Shown here piece by piece: positions 23,480 to 34,394 of a stretch of DNA of 64,000 bases. The stretch lies in assembly GCA_001600455.1 (NCBI GenBank), contig BCKC01000003.1, positions 4,965,529 through 5,029,528 of the forward strand, in the 5' to 3' direction. The position numbers were made by a program, and so were the translations under genes. The DNA is from Endocalyx cinctus (Eukaryota; Ascomycota; Sordariomycetes; Amphisphaeriales; Apiosporaceae). Numbering within the stretch: position 1 is the first letter of the stretch; every line of letters begins with the position of its first letter. The notes below the pieces were generated by a model. That model was not told the origin of the DNA. It made no database searches and saw nothing but the letters and a program-made list of their open reading frames with translations.

Positions 23480-23768
23480 CTGCATAAAGTCAGTTATTTG
23501 TAAACTTTTGGCTGTTTTCGGTAGTCAGTAGGGGTTGACAGACACCAGGTGATGTATGGAAGCGCACGCCAGCTAGGGGCGGATCCGAAACGCTGCCCTA
23601 GATGAAAGTTAGCAGTTAGATCTTCGTATCCAACGTTATCGGTAGAAGTAAACCCATACAAAAGAAGGAAGAGCATGCACTACAAGCACATACTACCAGA
23701 AGGAGACTACAAAATGTCGCAGCGGGAACTTCTCGGTATTCGGTAATATCGAATTCTCGCCGTATCAT

Positions 23769-24942
23769 GGCAGTGCTGCTTTTCGCCGCCGGGACCATTG
23801 AGGACAGGGCCGTGCTCCTTCGACTATTTCGAGCAAATCTTCCAAATAGAATTCGTCAATGTAAATCCCTTGAAAAATTTCCACCGCATATATTTGACCG
23901 CTTGCAAGATAGTGCTTTGAAACATTGAATTGCCGTGCCGTCATGAGTAACTGTGAAGGTTCATAGGTGTTGGTCGCCAGAATGAGTACTGGTCGATGGG
24001 TGGTAATATACTGTCGGACTTGAACGGACAAGAGAAATAAGTTTCATGAAATAATTCTGAACTCTCATCCAATAAGATAATATATAATATAGGGACTGAT
24101 CAGCTATATATGCGCAATACTAGGGTGGTGTGGTGGCTAACTACTCACCGTCACATCAGTCTCAAGCAGTAACACAAAGATGTTGATTGACGACAAGTAA
24201 ATGGATAAAACATGAAATGGGTTTACATAAAAGATGAGAGTAGCTCAAGAAATATTTCGTGAACGCGTGAACGATCTGTTCCCTGACTCATGAGCCGTAC
24301 GATGATGATCTCAGGCCAAGAGTTAAACCGCTATCATCCATATAGAGCTGAGATCGACAAGTCTCAACAGCTCGCAATCGATTCCAGACATTGAGTTAAA
24401 ACTATTCTAGCTAAGAGCTTATATTGGCTCGAATTTTCCATCTACGCTACTTGTGAAATAATGACAAGCCACATAAAGTATTACATACATACTGTATGTA
24501 AAGACTGATGGTAAGGATCTTCTTGGTCTCGATATTGCCATCTCCGCCTACCTGCACATTAAACTACTCACGGCGAGTGGAGTAAACTGACGTCCCACGC
24601 CTCTCTTTTACCGCCCTCGCTTTTCCGCCTTACCCTCATTATGAAGTGAAGTATTGTCTATCGTGTCCGAAGGCCTATTCTACTTAGGTCTATTTCGGGT
24701 ATCCCTTTGTGCATATGTAGTCCGACTCATTTTGATCTAGCTAGGGATGGACCCCGGTGTCCCCTCTACGGCCCGCCCGGCTAGGCTATCAAAAGGGGTG
24801 CATGGTATACCAAGTTCCAAGATAGTCTGCAGCAGAATATGGTGTCAACGGTAGAAAGATCATAATAGTCACAAACTTGGATACGTAAGCCAGTTTTCTT
24901 CCGTTTACCATCTAAACTAAATAAGCATTAGCACAAAAAGAA
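23769..24942. other. Gene-free stretch
   Basis: Between the polytopic membrane protein and the glycosyltransferase. A short frame at 24031-23765 (minus) contains FYLEDLLEIVE but no known domain. Nothing else recognised. Confidence 0.45.
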
Positions 24943-26082
24943 TTATCCTCTATAGTAGGCTTCAAAAGTTTCCACGGTAAACTTGAGATCATGTTTCTCG
25001 CTGATTTCCCTACTCCTCTTCCTCATGCGTATGTATTCTTTATCGGGTGCCGCGAGGACAGCATTGAGTTTATTCGCCAAGTCCACTTCATCCCCCGGAT
25101 TGAATAAGTGACCGTTTCCATCCACCAGGTGTGGCAGCGCTACGGCATCGGCAGCCACGATAGGGATGCCCGTGGCCAGAGCTTCGAGGCTGCTTATGCT
25201 CTGTAATTCGGCTATCGATGGCATCGCGAACACGGACGCGTTCGAAAGTTCGAAAACCTTCACTTCTTCCGGGACGCGGCCCATAAATTGCACTTTGTCT
25301 TGAACATCCAAGCTGGCGACAATACTTTCTAGTCTTCTCAAGTCATCCCCGCTTCCGATAATCTTCACTGTCACGTTCAAACTGTCCGGAAGGTGTGGCA
25401 ATGATTTAATTAGCACGTCAAGCCGCTTCTCCGGCGCCAATCTCCCTATATAAAGGATATGATTCACCGGCGGGCGTTCGAAGTTAACCTTGAAGTTTGA
25501 TAGATCAATTCCACAAGATACAGGCTCCACTGGTTTTTCGATACCGGTGTCTTCCTTCAGGCAACGCGCGGCGATGGGTGTGGGCGCTGTTATGACGTCT
25601 GCAAGACTATAGACCGTCTTGACACCGCCCCAAAAGAAACCTGCCATCCACGGAATAGTGATAGAGCTGAATGGGAGAACCCCTTCGAAGTTTTCCAGCA
25701 TTCCATGGTTCGTGGCTACGATTCGGATGTTCTTCTCACGCGCCACGCGAGTGAATTCGGCCGAAATTGGAAGGGCAGTCTGAATGTGTATAACATCTGG
25801 CCGAACGGACTCCATAACACTCGCAACTAGGCCTTTAATCTTCCACGGCAACGTTATGTAGAACTCGGTCATGAAGGGCCAGCTGACCGAGGGTAATCGG
25901 TGTTCGGCCATGGTTTGGCCATAGTGAGTGACTTGGAAAGTTCCATGGTTAGGGCCTGATGATGGAGCCGCGTAGTGAACTTCGTGGCCACGTCCAGCAA
26001 GACCAGCCGCAAGCCGGTTGACGAAGGCGGATAATCCGTTAAGGTTAGGTATAGCGATGTCCGACACAAACAATATCCGCAT
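24943..26082 (-). CDS. Family 4 glycosyltransferase, bacterial type, intronless
   Basis: Single-exon gene for a 379-aa GT-B fold, retaining glycosyltransferase that uses an activated sugar donor; the acceptor is unknown. The N-terminal Rossmann domain starts MRILFVSDIAIPNLNGLSAF, with the glycine loop and RGHEVHYAAP. HIQTALPI and ATNHGMLENFEG are typical of the acceptor domain. The C-terminal domain has YIGRLAPEKRLDVLI (residues 211-225), GSGDDLRRLE, and the E-x7-E donor motif at Glu292 and Glu300 in AELQSISSLEALATG. No signal peptide or membrane helix is evident. Residue patterns (MPSIAELQSISSLEA, VAADAVALPHLV) are those of bacterial GT4 enzymes acting on lipids such as diacylglycerol or phosphatidylinositol. 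Multi-exon fungal neighbours and the lack of introns suggest acquisition from bacteria. It sits alone in a gene-poor region. Confidence 0.9.
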   Translation of the reverse strand: MRILFVSDIAIPNLNGLSAFVNRLAAGLAGRGHEVHYAAPSSGPNHGTFQVTHYGQTMAEHRLPSVSWPFMTEFYITLPWKIKGLVASVMESVRPDVIHIQTALPISAEFTRVAREKNIRIVATNHGMLENFEGVLPFSSITIPWMAGFFWGGVKTVYSLADVITAPTPIAARCLKEDTGIEKPVEPVSCGIDLSNFKVNFERPPVNHILYIGRLAPEKRLDVLIKSLPHLPDSLNVTVKIIGSGDDLRRLESIVASLDVQDKVQFMGRVPEEVKVFELSNASVFAMPSIAELQSISSLEALATGIPIVAADAVALPHLVDGNGHLFNPGDEVDLANKLNAVLAAPDKEYIRMRKRSREISEKHDLKFTVETFEAYYRG

Positions 26083-27620
26083 AGGTGATTGTGCTATTAG
26101 GAATTAGTTCTGGTACTAGTCCTTTAGCAGCGATTAAAGACAGAAACAAACTCACTAGACATATCGAATCCGGCTATCTAGTTAATAATTCCTTCACATC
26201 GTTTGTCGATCTTAGGAGCACAACAACAATCATCATGAACAACACTGCCCGCACAAGCCAGAGGATATAGAATCTCTATAATATAAAATATATCCCATCC
26301 CATTGTCTACGGATGCTTACATGCATATTTTGAGTGACGCCATGTGGCTGAATCTAAATCATGCGAATAAGCAAGATATACGGTTTATACAGTACTGAAT
26401 CCTTCAACATCTTATATATGTACTAATAAGTAATACTTATCAACGAAATGGCAAGAGTATTTGAAATTATACGTACCAAGCTGCCAAGGTATTATTTACC
26501 CCCCGGTATGTTTCTCCCTAAATCCAACGCTATAAATCCCAGCTCGTCTCCAGATAAGCAGCAGGCTGGCTGGATAAACGACGGAGAACCCCTAAACGCA
26601 GATCATATATAGTATGTGGAGATGGTTAGAGATGCTTATGTTTAATTGTATATGTGAAAAAGCATGTGTTCAATTAGGTGTTATCTCCATACAAATTTTC
26701 ACCAGGTATTTACAGTATGTTGTTTCGGAACAACATATCTCCGGTATCTAATCTGACAGCTTAAACCTTATAAATCCCTCTCTGCACGTGTGAATAAGCA
26801 AGCAAATAGACAAGCAGATCTACAAGTAGCATCAGCCACGTTTCCACGTTAAGCGTCATCGTCGGCATCGGGCGCTAGTCTATGTACCGAGAATGATGGG
26901 ATAAATATGTCCAGATGCGTTTTGCGTTTCTCGAGACTCCAATCCGTCCCCTTGAACATCGCCCTCGTTTACACCAGAACGTGGTGTCGTTGAATCGTTC
27001 ATATTCAAGAGAACAAGGTACAGGTTTGTCTCGACTTTAGTAGTGACGGAGAGGATGATGCGTGCACTCACTTGCCGAACCGCCACGGGGCATCGAGGAA
27101 GGGGAGGGAAGGGTCATGTGTTCATCTATGCGTAATCTACCTGCCAAGTAACGGCCCTAATTAACCTTCATGTGCTAGCACCACATACGATGACGAGTGG
27201 CAAATATTTGTTTATCCTGTCCAGTACTGTCACGCATGGTTTACTTATAGTTCATCAACCCCTCGTTGCCACGTTCAAACAATGACCACATATGTATGTA
27301 TGTAGCATGGCGAAGGTGAATTATTGAATTAAAGTTGAAGCTGAGCTTCTAAAGTTCCTTTTCCGCTCGGATATAAACATCAGGGTCGGATAAAGGTCCT
27401 GTAATATGATAGGTTAGTTGGGGGTATAAGTACTTAAGTATCTACTAGAAAATCTGATATGGCAATGCCAGCAGCAACTAGAGAGTCGCGAGAATATTCT
27501 TGCTACAAATATCGTAAAAGAATCAAAACAAGTTCTTATCTCGCCCCCTTCCTGTTCTGATTTCCCCTCGTGACATTCCGGCGTTGCATAAAACAAGCAA
27601 ACAAACAAACAAAAGCATAG
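26083..27620. other. Gene-free stretch
   Basis: Upstream flank of the glycosyltransferase and downstream flank of the DUF4870-like gene. It has a short ACAAACAA repeat near 27596-27613. No coding region with recognisable features was found. Confidence 0.5.
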
Positions 27621-28370
27621 CTACTCGTCGTCGAGTATTCGGCTTGCGATTTGGCCAAACAAGGGGACTTCGAATCTGTCGTTATGTTAGTAACGATCTT
27701 CGTGACCAATACGAAAGATAGAAACATTTAACAAGTAAAAGCTTACCGATCCAGCGTATCCGCGTCCCGATATGCGCGTAGCGCGAGGTAGGCTATTAGT
27801 GCCAAGTCGGCAAGGAAGATGACCCAACTTAGGAATGTAGACCATGAGAATAGCAGATGTAATACGAAGATGGCGGTGAACAGGAGGCTAGACTGCCACG
27901 CGTGAAATCTATTACCGCCGTCAGTTCATTGATTATTGCTCTCTGTTTCTCGCTTTCGCCTCTTTCCGTCGCAGATCGTAAACATACCTCACATAATCAC
28001 TCTGCCTTTCCAAAATCAACAAGACAACGGCGCCTAAGGGCGGTAGTGCAACGTACGCGAGGACGGCCTCGTAGTCAAGTCGCAAGCCCAAGGACGTGTC
28101 GAATTCGCTTATCATGCCACCTCTTTCTGGTTCTATCCCTCCCGTTCCCGTCGCGAGCGGTGAAGACGTATACGGTTGCTGTTGCCATCCCCTCTGGGGT
28201 TGGGGATGCTGTAACGGAGGTGAATACGCTCCTCCGCCCCAAGCATTACGCGAAGGCGAATACGGTCTTCGATTGTTGTCGAGAGATGTGCGCGGAGAGG
28301 AACGGTTGGTCGGAGGTGAGAAAGGCCGGTTATGTTCCGGAGGAGAGGATTGGTAAGGTGCAAAGTCCAT
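27621..28370 (-). CDS. Small membrane protein, DUF4870/UPF0132-like
   Basis: Predicted 199-aa protein in three exons: 28370-27988, 27908-27747 and 27675-27621. Donors are GTATGT and GTAAGC, both in-frame. The first 90 residues are a Pro/Ser/Gln-rich cytosolic tail. Then follow a hydrophobic helix (LAYVALPPLGAVVLLILE), the signature RFHAWQSSLLF spanning the first splice junction, a second helix (FTAIFVLHLLFSW) and a third (FLSWVIFLADLALIAYLAL). The sequence YRDADTLDRFEVPLFGQIA precedes the C-terminus. The order helix, F-H-A-x-Q-S and amphipathic end is that of small DUF4870/UPF0132 membrane proteins found in bacteria and fungi. Cellular role unknown; family naming is moderately certain. Confidence 0.8.
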
Positions 28371-29147
28371 ATTGACTTGTTTTCTACTTTCCAGATCCTT
28401 TTCCCCTTCTTCGTTTCTTCTTTTCTTTTCTCTCTCCCTTTTCCCTATCCTTATACCTGAAAATGATTAGAATATTTTCACTTTGGCTTCGAGAAACGCA
28501 GACGAATAAAGTATGAATTAAACTGGTTGACGACGCGACAACGAGGTTATGTAGAATTAATTACCCCCTAAGTAAGTAGGCGGAGAACGCTAGCTCGAGT
28601 TGCTTGAGGTAAGAGAATCAGTAACGTTAGAGCTCTCATTTCGTTAGTATAGGTATACTATAGGTATACTACACTATAGGTAAGTACTTAAGTAGGTAGG
28701 ACCTAGGCTGCTAGGCTGCTAGGCTGCTAGGTATACGCTAATAATGACGTGGATCCAATGCAATCAGGGTCCATAAGATCCAATTTTAGTGCATTCCCCA
28801 AGAGCTGAAACCCCCTGATGTTCAACCGATCAGCCACCCTGCCACTGTATACTAGTATATATATCCATATACTTCCACAGCCAGTGGTTTTTCTACCACG
28901 GAATGCTCGTGACAACAGCAATCATGCGTTGTACCACAAGGTACACAGTAAATGCTTGAATTTAATCTCATCTTTTCTTATGCGTATATTGAAAAACACG
29001 AAGAACATATTTCTGGCATGTGCGTAACTTTTGAATTACCGGGGTAGAATAGTTTCAATAAATGTACAATAATGGATACATATTCAGTAATAATTCTTCT
29101 GTCTGACGTAGATGTCTCTATTTTTGTTCCTCAAAGTCGGTACACAA
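28371..29147. other. Gene-free stretch with CCTAGG-type repeat
   Basis: Promoter side of the DUF4870-like gene and 3' flank of the uL10m gene. It contains the GGTATACTATAGGTATAC and CTAGGCTGCTAGGCTGCTAG tandem motifs at 28647-28735. No gene recognised. Confidence 0.55.
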
Positions 29148-30152
29148 TTAAGCGTCGCCCTCTTTCTTCGGGTTCGCCTCTTCGTCTAATTGTATCCTCC
29201 TACTCTCTAATGTCATCCATAAGCCCTTACTATGGCCTTCCAGCGCCGTCGTAAGACCCAGCCCAGCACTATGCAGCATGTGCACGAGTTCAGCTCTGAG
29301 GCCGTCCATACCGTTTTTGATACCGCCAACCCACTTGATACCCTCGTTATCAAATACCTTCCCCTCAATCCTTCCGCCGATCATGATCAATTTCTGTAAA
29401 CCGGACTGGGCGATCGGGTCGTGGTAGCCAGGATACTTTTTCCTCGACGGGGCCGGGAAGTTTGGTGCCGACGGACTCAAAACCCTTAACGCAGCCGCCA
29501 GGTGAGCGGGTGTAACCGCGGGAAACAAGAGGGCCGCCATTGGACCTGTCATTATCGTACTCATTTGAGCGTACGTTGATTCTGGGTCCACCGTTATCTT
29601 GTTGATTGCCTCGTACGCCGTCGTCGATAGGTCGTGTACGTACGCGTTGGACTTGCCTTCTTGGGCTTTTGAATCAAAGTACTCTACGATCTTGAAGGCT
29701 ACGTTGAACATCCGAGTCCGGAGAACCTGTAGCTCGATCACCCTAGCATAATCTACCGCACGCCCGGTCGCATTGGCCGGCTCGGGCACTTCGGCTAACG
29801 CGAAGCGGAGCTCCCGACGAATCGCGGACCATTCCTCGGCGGTAATATTATTGTGTTGGAAGAAGAGCATAAGAGGCGTTGACCGCAGTAGGGAAGTATA
29901 GGATCGTAGAAGCTGCGTTTTCCTCTGATCAGGTCGTCGGGCACTCGGAGGCTGGGTCGGAGGTATGTAGTCATCCGGTAGCTTTAACGCTCCGATCGAT
30001 GTTATCGTCGGAGTAGATGCGTAATTTCTCGACGCGCATATTAAACCTCGTTGCTGTAGTGGTGGTAATGCCGGTCTCTGAGACTTTGCAATCGTCGTCT
30101 GAAGGACACGACTGACACGGCTTCGTGCCGAGGAGCCAAGTCGGGCCGGCAT
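29148..30152 (-). CDS. MRPL11: Mitochondrial large-subunit ribosomal protein uL10m
   Basis: Intronless gene for a 334-aa stalk-base protein of the mitochondrial ribosome, homologous to yeast Mrpl11 and bacterial L10. The N-terminus [20 protein letters not shown] is basic and rich in Ser/Ala/Arg, with RNYAS near residue 42, a typical mitochondrial presequence and cleavage region. [38 protein letters not shown] and the sequence around [17 protein letters not shown] correspond to the conserved L10 core as it appears in filamentous fungi. The start is the first ATG of the frame. It is a typical length. It shares orientation with the tRNA ligase gene upstream, about 0.8 kb away. Confidence 0.9.
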   Translation of the reverse strand: MPARLGSSARSRVSRVLQTTIAKSQRPALPPLQQRGLICASRNYASTPTITSIGALKLPDDYIPPTQPPSARRPDQRKTQLLRSYTSLLRSTPLMLFFQHNNITAEEWSAIRRELRFALAEVPEPANATGRAVDYARVIELQVLRTRMFNVAFKIVEYFDSKAQEGKSNAYVHDLSTTAYEAINKITVDPESTYAQMSTIMTGPMAALLFPAVTPAHLAAALRVLSPSAPNFPAPSRKKYPGYHDPIAQSGLQKLIMIGGRIEGKVFDNEGIKWVGGIKNGMDGLRAELVHMLHSAGLGLTTALEGHSKGLWMTLESRRIQLDEEANPKKEGDA

Positions 30153-30948
30153 ATTTGATTATATTTGAGGAGAGGTATCGACCATATATTTTCGAGTAAA
30201 TTTCATTCCAAGTTTCCGTTTGCTGTGTGTATTTCTCAATGCGACTTGACGTGCACGTTTCTGCTAGCACCGGGAATTGGTGTCGACGAGAGCTTTGAAG
30301 TCGGGGGAAAAAATAATGAGAATCTTCTTATCCCATTGACGAGGCCCGTGCTTTGATTGTGCTTGATACCATTATATCGGGGTTATGTATTTCTGAAGGA
30401 CTAACCATTTACTGCCGACACACGCCGACACCTTTCAACATCCCAGAAACCTTTCAAGGGTATTCTTCAGATAGTTAACTTGACAGTCTGAGTAGAATTT
30501 AAAGTGAAATGGCTATCATTAGATAATTAATAAGTAGACTTATTTCGGGGGATTTTTATTTTATTTTTCTTACTATCTACAGACTTTGGCTATGTTCAAG
30601 TAAGTGAGGAGTAAGTGTATGGTCATGTCCCTTTTTTGAGATGTGTCCCCCTATTGGTCCCCGTCCAAAGCTGCGATATCTCTCACCTGGTCTACCTCGC
30701 GGGGGGGAGTAATGGTCGCGTAGACGCTTGTTGGGACGATAATAATCATGTCTGCGACGAAGTGAAGAGTCATGATTATATCTATGTGCGAGTGAAGAGT
30801 TCGATGATTGCGATATCGGCTTGCTAGGTACAGGAGGTTTACGGTCTAATATTTGACTCTCTCCATAACCTCTTTCCGAAATCTCCCCTTCTTCGGGTTC
30901 CTCTTCTTCGGTTATAATATGCTGTTGGCGTTCAAACTCATCAAAATT
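30153..30948. other. Gene-free stretch
   Basis: Promoter side of the uL10m gene and 3' flank of the tRNA ligase gene, both on the minus strand. No coding or RNA feature recognised. Confidence 0.5.
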
Positions 30949-33687
30949 CTATCTCGATAACACACCACGCACGACACCCTTGACCACTGGTCTACCCTCA
31001 AATGTCATCACGCTAATTCCTGCTCCGTCGCCACTATCCGAGTCTAACCATCTAGCGAGTAGGTCGTTACTCTCCTTCGGTTTGACGCTGTCATCGCGCG
31101 TTCCGATTGTTATATGTGCTACTCGGTTCACACATACCCACTTCTGTTCTCCGTCCTCTCCTTCCGAGGCTGTGGGAATGAGACGGGCGACAATAGCCAT
31201 AATCCGGTCGTCCCAAACCACGCGTTCCAGGAGGACTTCACATTCGTCTAGTCTACCATCGCAGTTTGCATTGCTTCCTGACTGGCTCGTCATTTGCGCT
31301 TCCGCCTCGGAATTTAGCGCCACGTATCGCTCCCAGAGCTGAGGATGTTGTTTAGCCGAGGCCCTATGCATCAACGTGATGTGAAATTGGGGCTGTACAC
31401 GTCTTGTCTGCTGAAGTTGCTTGTAAAAACGCTGAGTCTCGGCACTAGCGACCTTGAATGCTGAATCTAGCGCACGTGTTACGTCTGCCGAAGGGACCGA
31501 GACCGCCATATACTCGAGCGGTTTTTTCTTCTTGGGTTGTTGTGGTTGTTGAAGCTGTGGCTGTGACCTAGATTTCTGTGCCCGGTCCTTGCCGCTGCCA
31601 CCAGTACGATCGGGGATAGTATGCCGCATGTCGGGCTTATAGTCCTCGATAGCTGCCTTCACAGCTTCATCCATCTCTTCCGAAGTAGGCGTATTGGCGA
31701 TTAAGGAGGGGTACTTCTTCTGTATATTGATCACCACTGTTTCTACGTTGACTCTGCTGCTCTGCGCTGGATCGAGGTCGATGATGAGATCGAACGAATC
31801 ATCCGGGCTGTTCTCCGGATCGCAGGGCTGGAAGCGATGAATGAAGTTCTCCATGATACCAATCACCTTTCTCTCATCCGAAGCGGCCTGAATGGTCTGG
31901 TGATTATCCCCACGCTTCAAGACTCTCTCACGTGTAACACGTCGGATCGTGTCGATGTCGCCGTGTGCAAAATTCAGTGCAACTAGCCGGACATCTGGAA
32001 CCTGGGCTTTCATATCTTTTATGATCTGGTCACGCTCCCGTCGTTCTGAGTTGTTACGATCCGCAATAACCACAGGATGTTCCACAAGTAGATTCATAAC
32101 AGCGCTAACCATTTGGGCGGGACGATTCTTCCCTTTGATGTTATCGTTCTGTATGATTCCCCAGCCAAAGAGGTGAGTCAAAGCGATACCGACCGTCGTC
32201 TTGCCGCATCCAATCGTTGCAATTGGCACCAAAATTATGTTTTTTGAGGCATCAGAGGAATGCGCCCCAAATTCCTTCTCCCAATTGGCGGCATCCGATC
32301 CTTTCAGATTCTTAAATGCAAGGAAATCGTTGCGGAGGCCAATGATACCGTGGTTCTGGTTGTAGAGTTTCGCCAAATCTCGGTCCGCGGCCAACCGTTT
32401 GCGAGCATATAAAAGATACTCCTCCGTTATCTTGACGTGTTTCCTGAATTTGGGTGGCTTGCCGGCGATAATCGCCTTCGTACATTCTCGCCATTGGCGG
32501 TACATTAGGTAAGGTTCTTCGAATTTGTACTTGAAAAACCAATCTTCAAATGGGGCAGTACCGGGGTGGGTGGAGCGCTTGCATCGAACAACGAAGCCTT
32601 CAACGTCGCGACCTTCATGCGCACCCGACTCAGCTACTCCATCTAGGAAGGACTTAACTGTATCGATATCCTCGAACAGTTGCACTCCGACTTTCCGAAA
32701 GCCCCATTCATCCGCGAAGTTCTGTACCAGGGCACTAGGATAAGTCATGAACTCCGGAAGGTTGACGTTCATACCGTGTAGGTAGAGACCGGCTTTTTCG
32801 GGGCCATAAGCCAAGACATGCTCTTCGAACGAGTCGTCGCAAAGCTCAGCGACGGCAGTAACGTTTCTCTGTCTCAGTTCTCGGGCTAAGTCTGCTCGAG
32901 TCTTTCCGAGGGCGCTCAATTGTTTATCTACCCACTTTTCGCCGGCTTTTGCGTGGCTAAGTTCGGTGTCGGCCCGGCCTCCGGTGGAGTGTTTGCTGCA
33001 AACGAGAAGGGTGTCATCTTCCAAGCCACTAATAAAAATGATGCAACCGTTTTCCTTCAACGTTAGTTCGAAAGGTCCTTGAGTCTGTGTCTTGATTTGT
33101 TCCCATCTCGTCTCGTAGACTTCTCCAGTGTTGAAAAACTTGTCGTAGCCTCTGACGGCAATCTCATGCTGCCCGCTACGGTTCTTAGTAGTAAAGAGGC
33201 CTCTGGCGTAGGTAGGTAGATCACGTCTTTTGTAGTCCCAGTCATGAAAACGCCACGAATGAACGGCAATATTATCATGCGAATCGGCGATTTGGAACGT
33301 GGTTTTCTTAGATCTTATACCTCCCTTTTTAGACTTAGATCCCTCCTCTAAAGCACGCACCAGCTGCGAGATCTCCTGATGGTCCTGTTTACGGTAAGGT
33401 ACCTTGACAGAATCCATGGTAGAGTTCGGAGTATCGATGTGCGTGATTGTGTGTAATAAAACCCCAGGTGGGGAAATAGGGTTTCTAAAACGATTCCTTG
33501 TGGTCTTTAGACGTTTCGTCCAGCGGAAGTTCAGATTAGGAGAAGTGACTGTAGTTGAAAGATGTTTAGAGTGGCGAGCTCTGATACCAAAGGCAACGGA
33601 AGTTTTATGAAAGACTGACGGTAGGTAGAGCTTGTCTATTTTAGTCTTATTTATAATATGTCGGTTGGTTAACAGAGTGGTATTCAT
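30949..33687 (-). CDS. TRL1: Tripartite fungal tRNA ligase (kinase/CPDase/ligase)
   Basis: Joins tRNA halves after intron removal and, in the unfolded protein response, the exons of HAC1-type mRNA. Intronless frame of 912 aa. Homology starts at an internal Met (33417), giving 822 aa; numbers below use that start. The N-terminal ligase domain has the adenylation motif KENGCIIF with Lys121, and VEGFVVRCK as a later nucleotidyltransferase motif. The central kinase P-loop is ATIGCGKTT near 400-408. The C-terminal cyclic phosphodiesterase has two H-x-T motifs, FHITL (His679) and AHITI (His768). The extra 90 N-terminal residues are basic with only two acidic residues, and could be a mitochondrial targeting sequence. 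The first ATG has poor context (T at -3), whereas the second is ACCATGG, so both products may be made by leaky scanning. Confidence 0.94.
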   Translation of the reverse strand: MNTTLLTNRHIINKTKIDKLYLPSVFHKTSVAFGIRARHSKHLSTTVTSPNLNFRWTKRLKTTRNRFRNPISPPGVLLHTITHIDTPNSTMDSVKVPYRKQDHQEISQLVRALEEGSKSKKGGIRSKKTTFQIADSHDNIAVHSWRFHDWDYKRRDLPTYARGLFTTKNRSGQHEIAVRGYDKFFNTGEVYETRWEQIKTQTQGPFELTLKENGCIIFISGLEDDTLLVCSKHSTGGRADTELSHAKAGEKWVDKQLSALGKTRADLARELRQRNVTAVAELCDDSFEEHVLAYGPEKAGLYLHGMNVNLPEFMTYPSALVQNFADEWGFRKVGVQLFEDIDTVKSFLDGVAESGAHEGRDVEGFVVRCKRSTHPGTAPFEDWFFKYKFEEPYLMYRQWRECTKAIIAGKPPKFRKHVKITEEYLLYARKRLAADRDLAKLYNQNHGIIGLRNDFLAFKNLKGSDAANWEKEFGAHSSDASKNIILVPIATIGCGKTTVGIALTHLFGWGIIQNDNIKGKNRPAQMVSAVMNLLVEHPVVIADRNNSERRERDQIIKDMKAQVPDVRLVALNFAHGDIDTIRRVTRERVLKRGDNHQTIQAASDERKVIGIMENFIHRFQPCDPENSPDDSFDLIIDLDPAQSSRVNVETVVINIQKKYPSLIANTPTSEEMDEAVKAAIEDYKPDMRHTIPDRTGGSGKDRAQKSRSQPQLQQPQQPKKKKPLEYMAVSVPSADVTRALDSAFKVASAETQRFYKQLQQTRRVQPQFHITLMHRASAKQHPQLWERYVALNSEAEAQMTSQSGSNANCDGRLDECEVLLERVVWDDRIMAIVARLIPTASEGEDGEQKWVCVNRVAHITIGTRDDSVKPKESNDLLARWLDSDSGDGAGISVMTFEGRPVVKGVVRGVLSR

Positions 33688-34394
33688 GGAGAGTTAAGGA
33701 AATGGGATATGAGAGAAGAATGGATGAGATGGGGTTGGTCTAATTTATATCAGCTACGATTCTCTAGTCTCCTGGCCTCTGTTTCTTCCGAATGTGATAA
33801 CCTATTTTACTTTTATTTTATTTTTATCTCTTTAAAGAAAAAAAAAAAGAAGTAAAGGTCTGAGTCACAGTGGATCCTTCGATAATTTAACATAAGAATA
33901 AAATAAAAAACTTGACGAACAAGAGCAAAAGACTAGAAGACGGTAGTAAAAAGGACGTACGAAATGAAAGAAGAGGCTGTGTCGTCAGAATGAATCATAT
34001 GAATCATACCGAGAGTACCTACTTCGCAGGGGCTTTGAGACCTAACTACCTACCTAGGTACCTAGCCTAGCACCTAGGTAGGTACCTAAGGGATTTAAGT
34101 ACCTACGCAGCTACGGTAGGTACACTAGACGGAGCTGATGAAAATAGAAGGCGGTCTGGCCTTCTATAGGCAAATTATGGAGGGGTAGTTTAGCTATCAG
34201 CTACATACCTCAAGTATCTCAGTCTATTCGCGGGGTAAATTTTTTTTTCCCCTTCTTGCTTTATGCTATAAGTCCAAACTATTATTATCATCATCGAGAT
34301 ACAACTAAATCAATTCATATATAATTTTTAATAATTGCTGTTAATTTTTCAAATTTTATCGTCGTATTTCAAATCACGAGAATTTACAGTCATC
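33688..34394. promoter_or_regulatory. Divergent tRNA ligase/YAR1-like intergenic region
   Basis: No gene. It contains a dense TAGGTACCTAGG-type palindromic block at about 34043-34130, the longest of that kind in the right half of the window. A CT/T-rich stretch precedes the ankyrin gene. It presumably carries both promoters. Confidence 0.5.
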
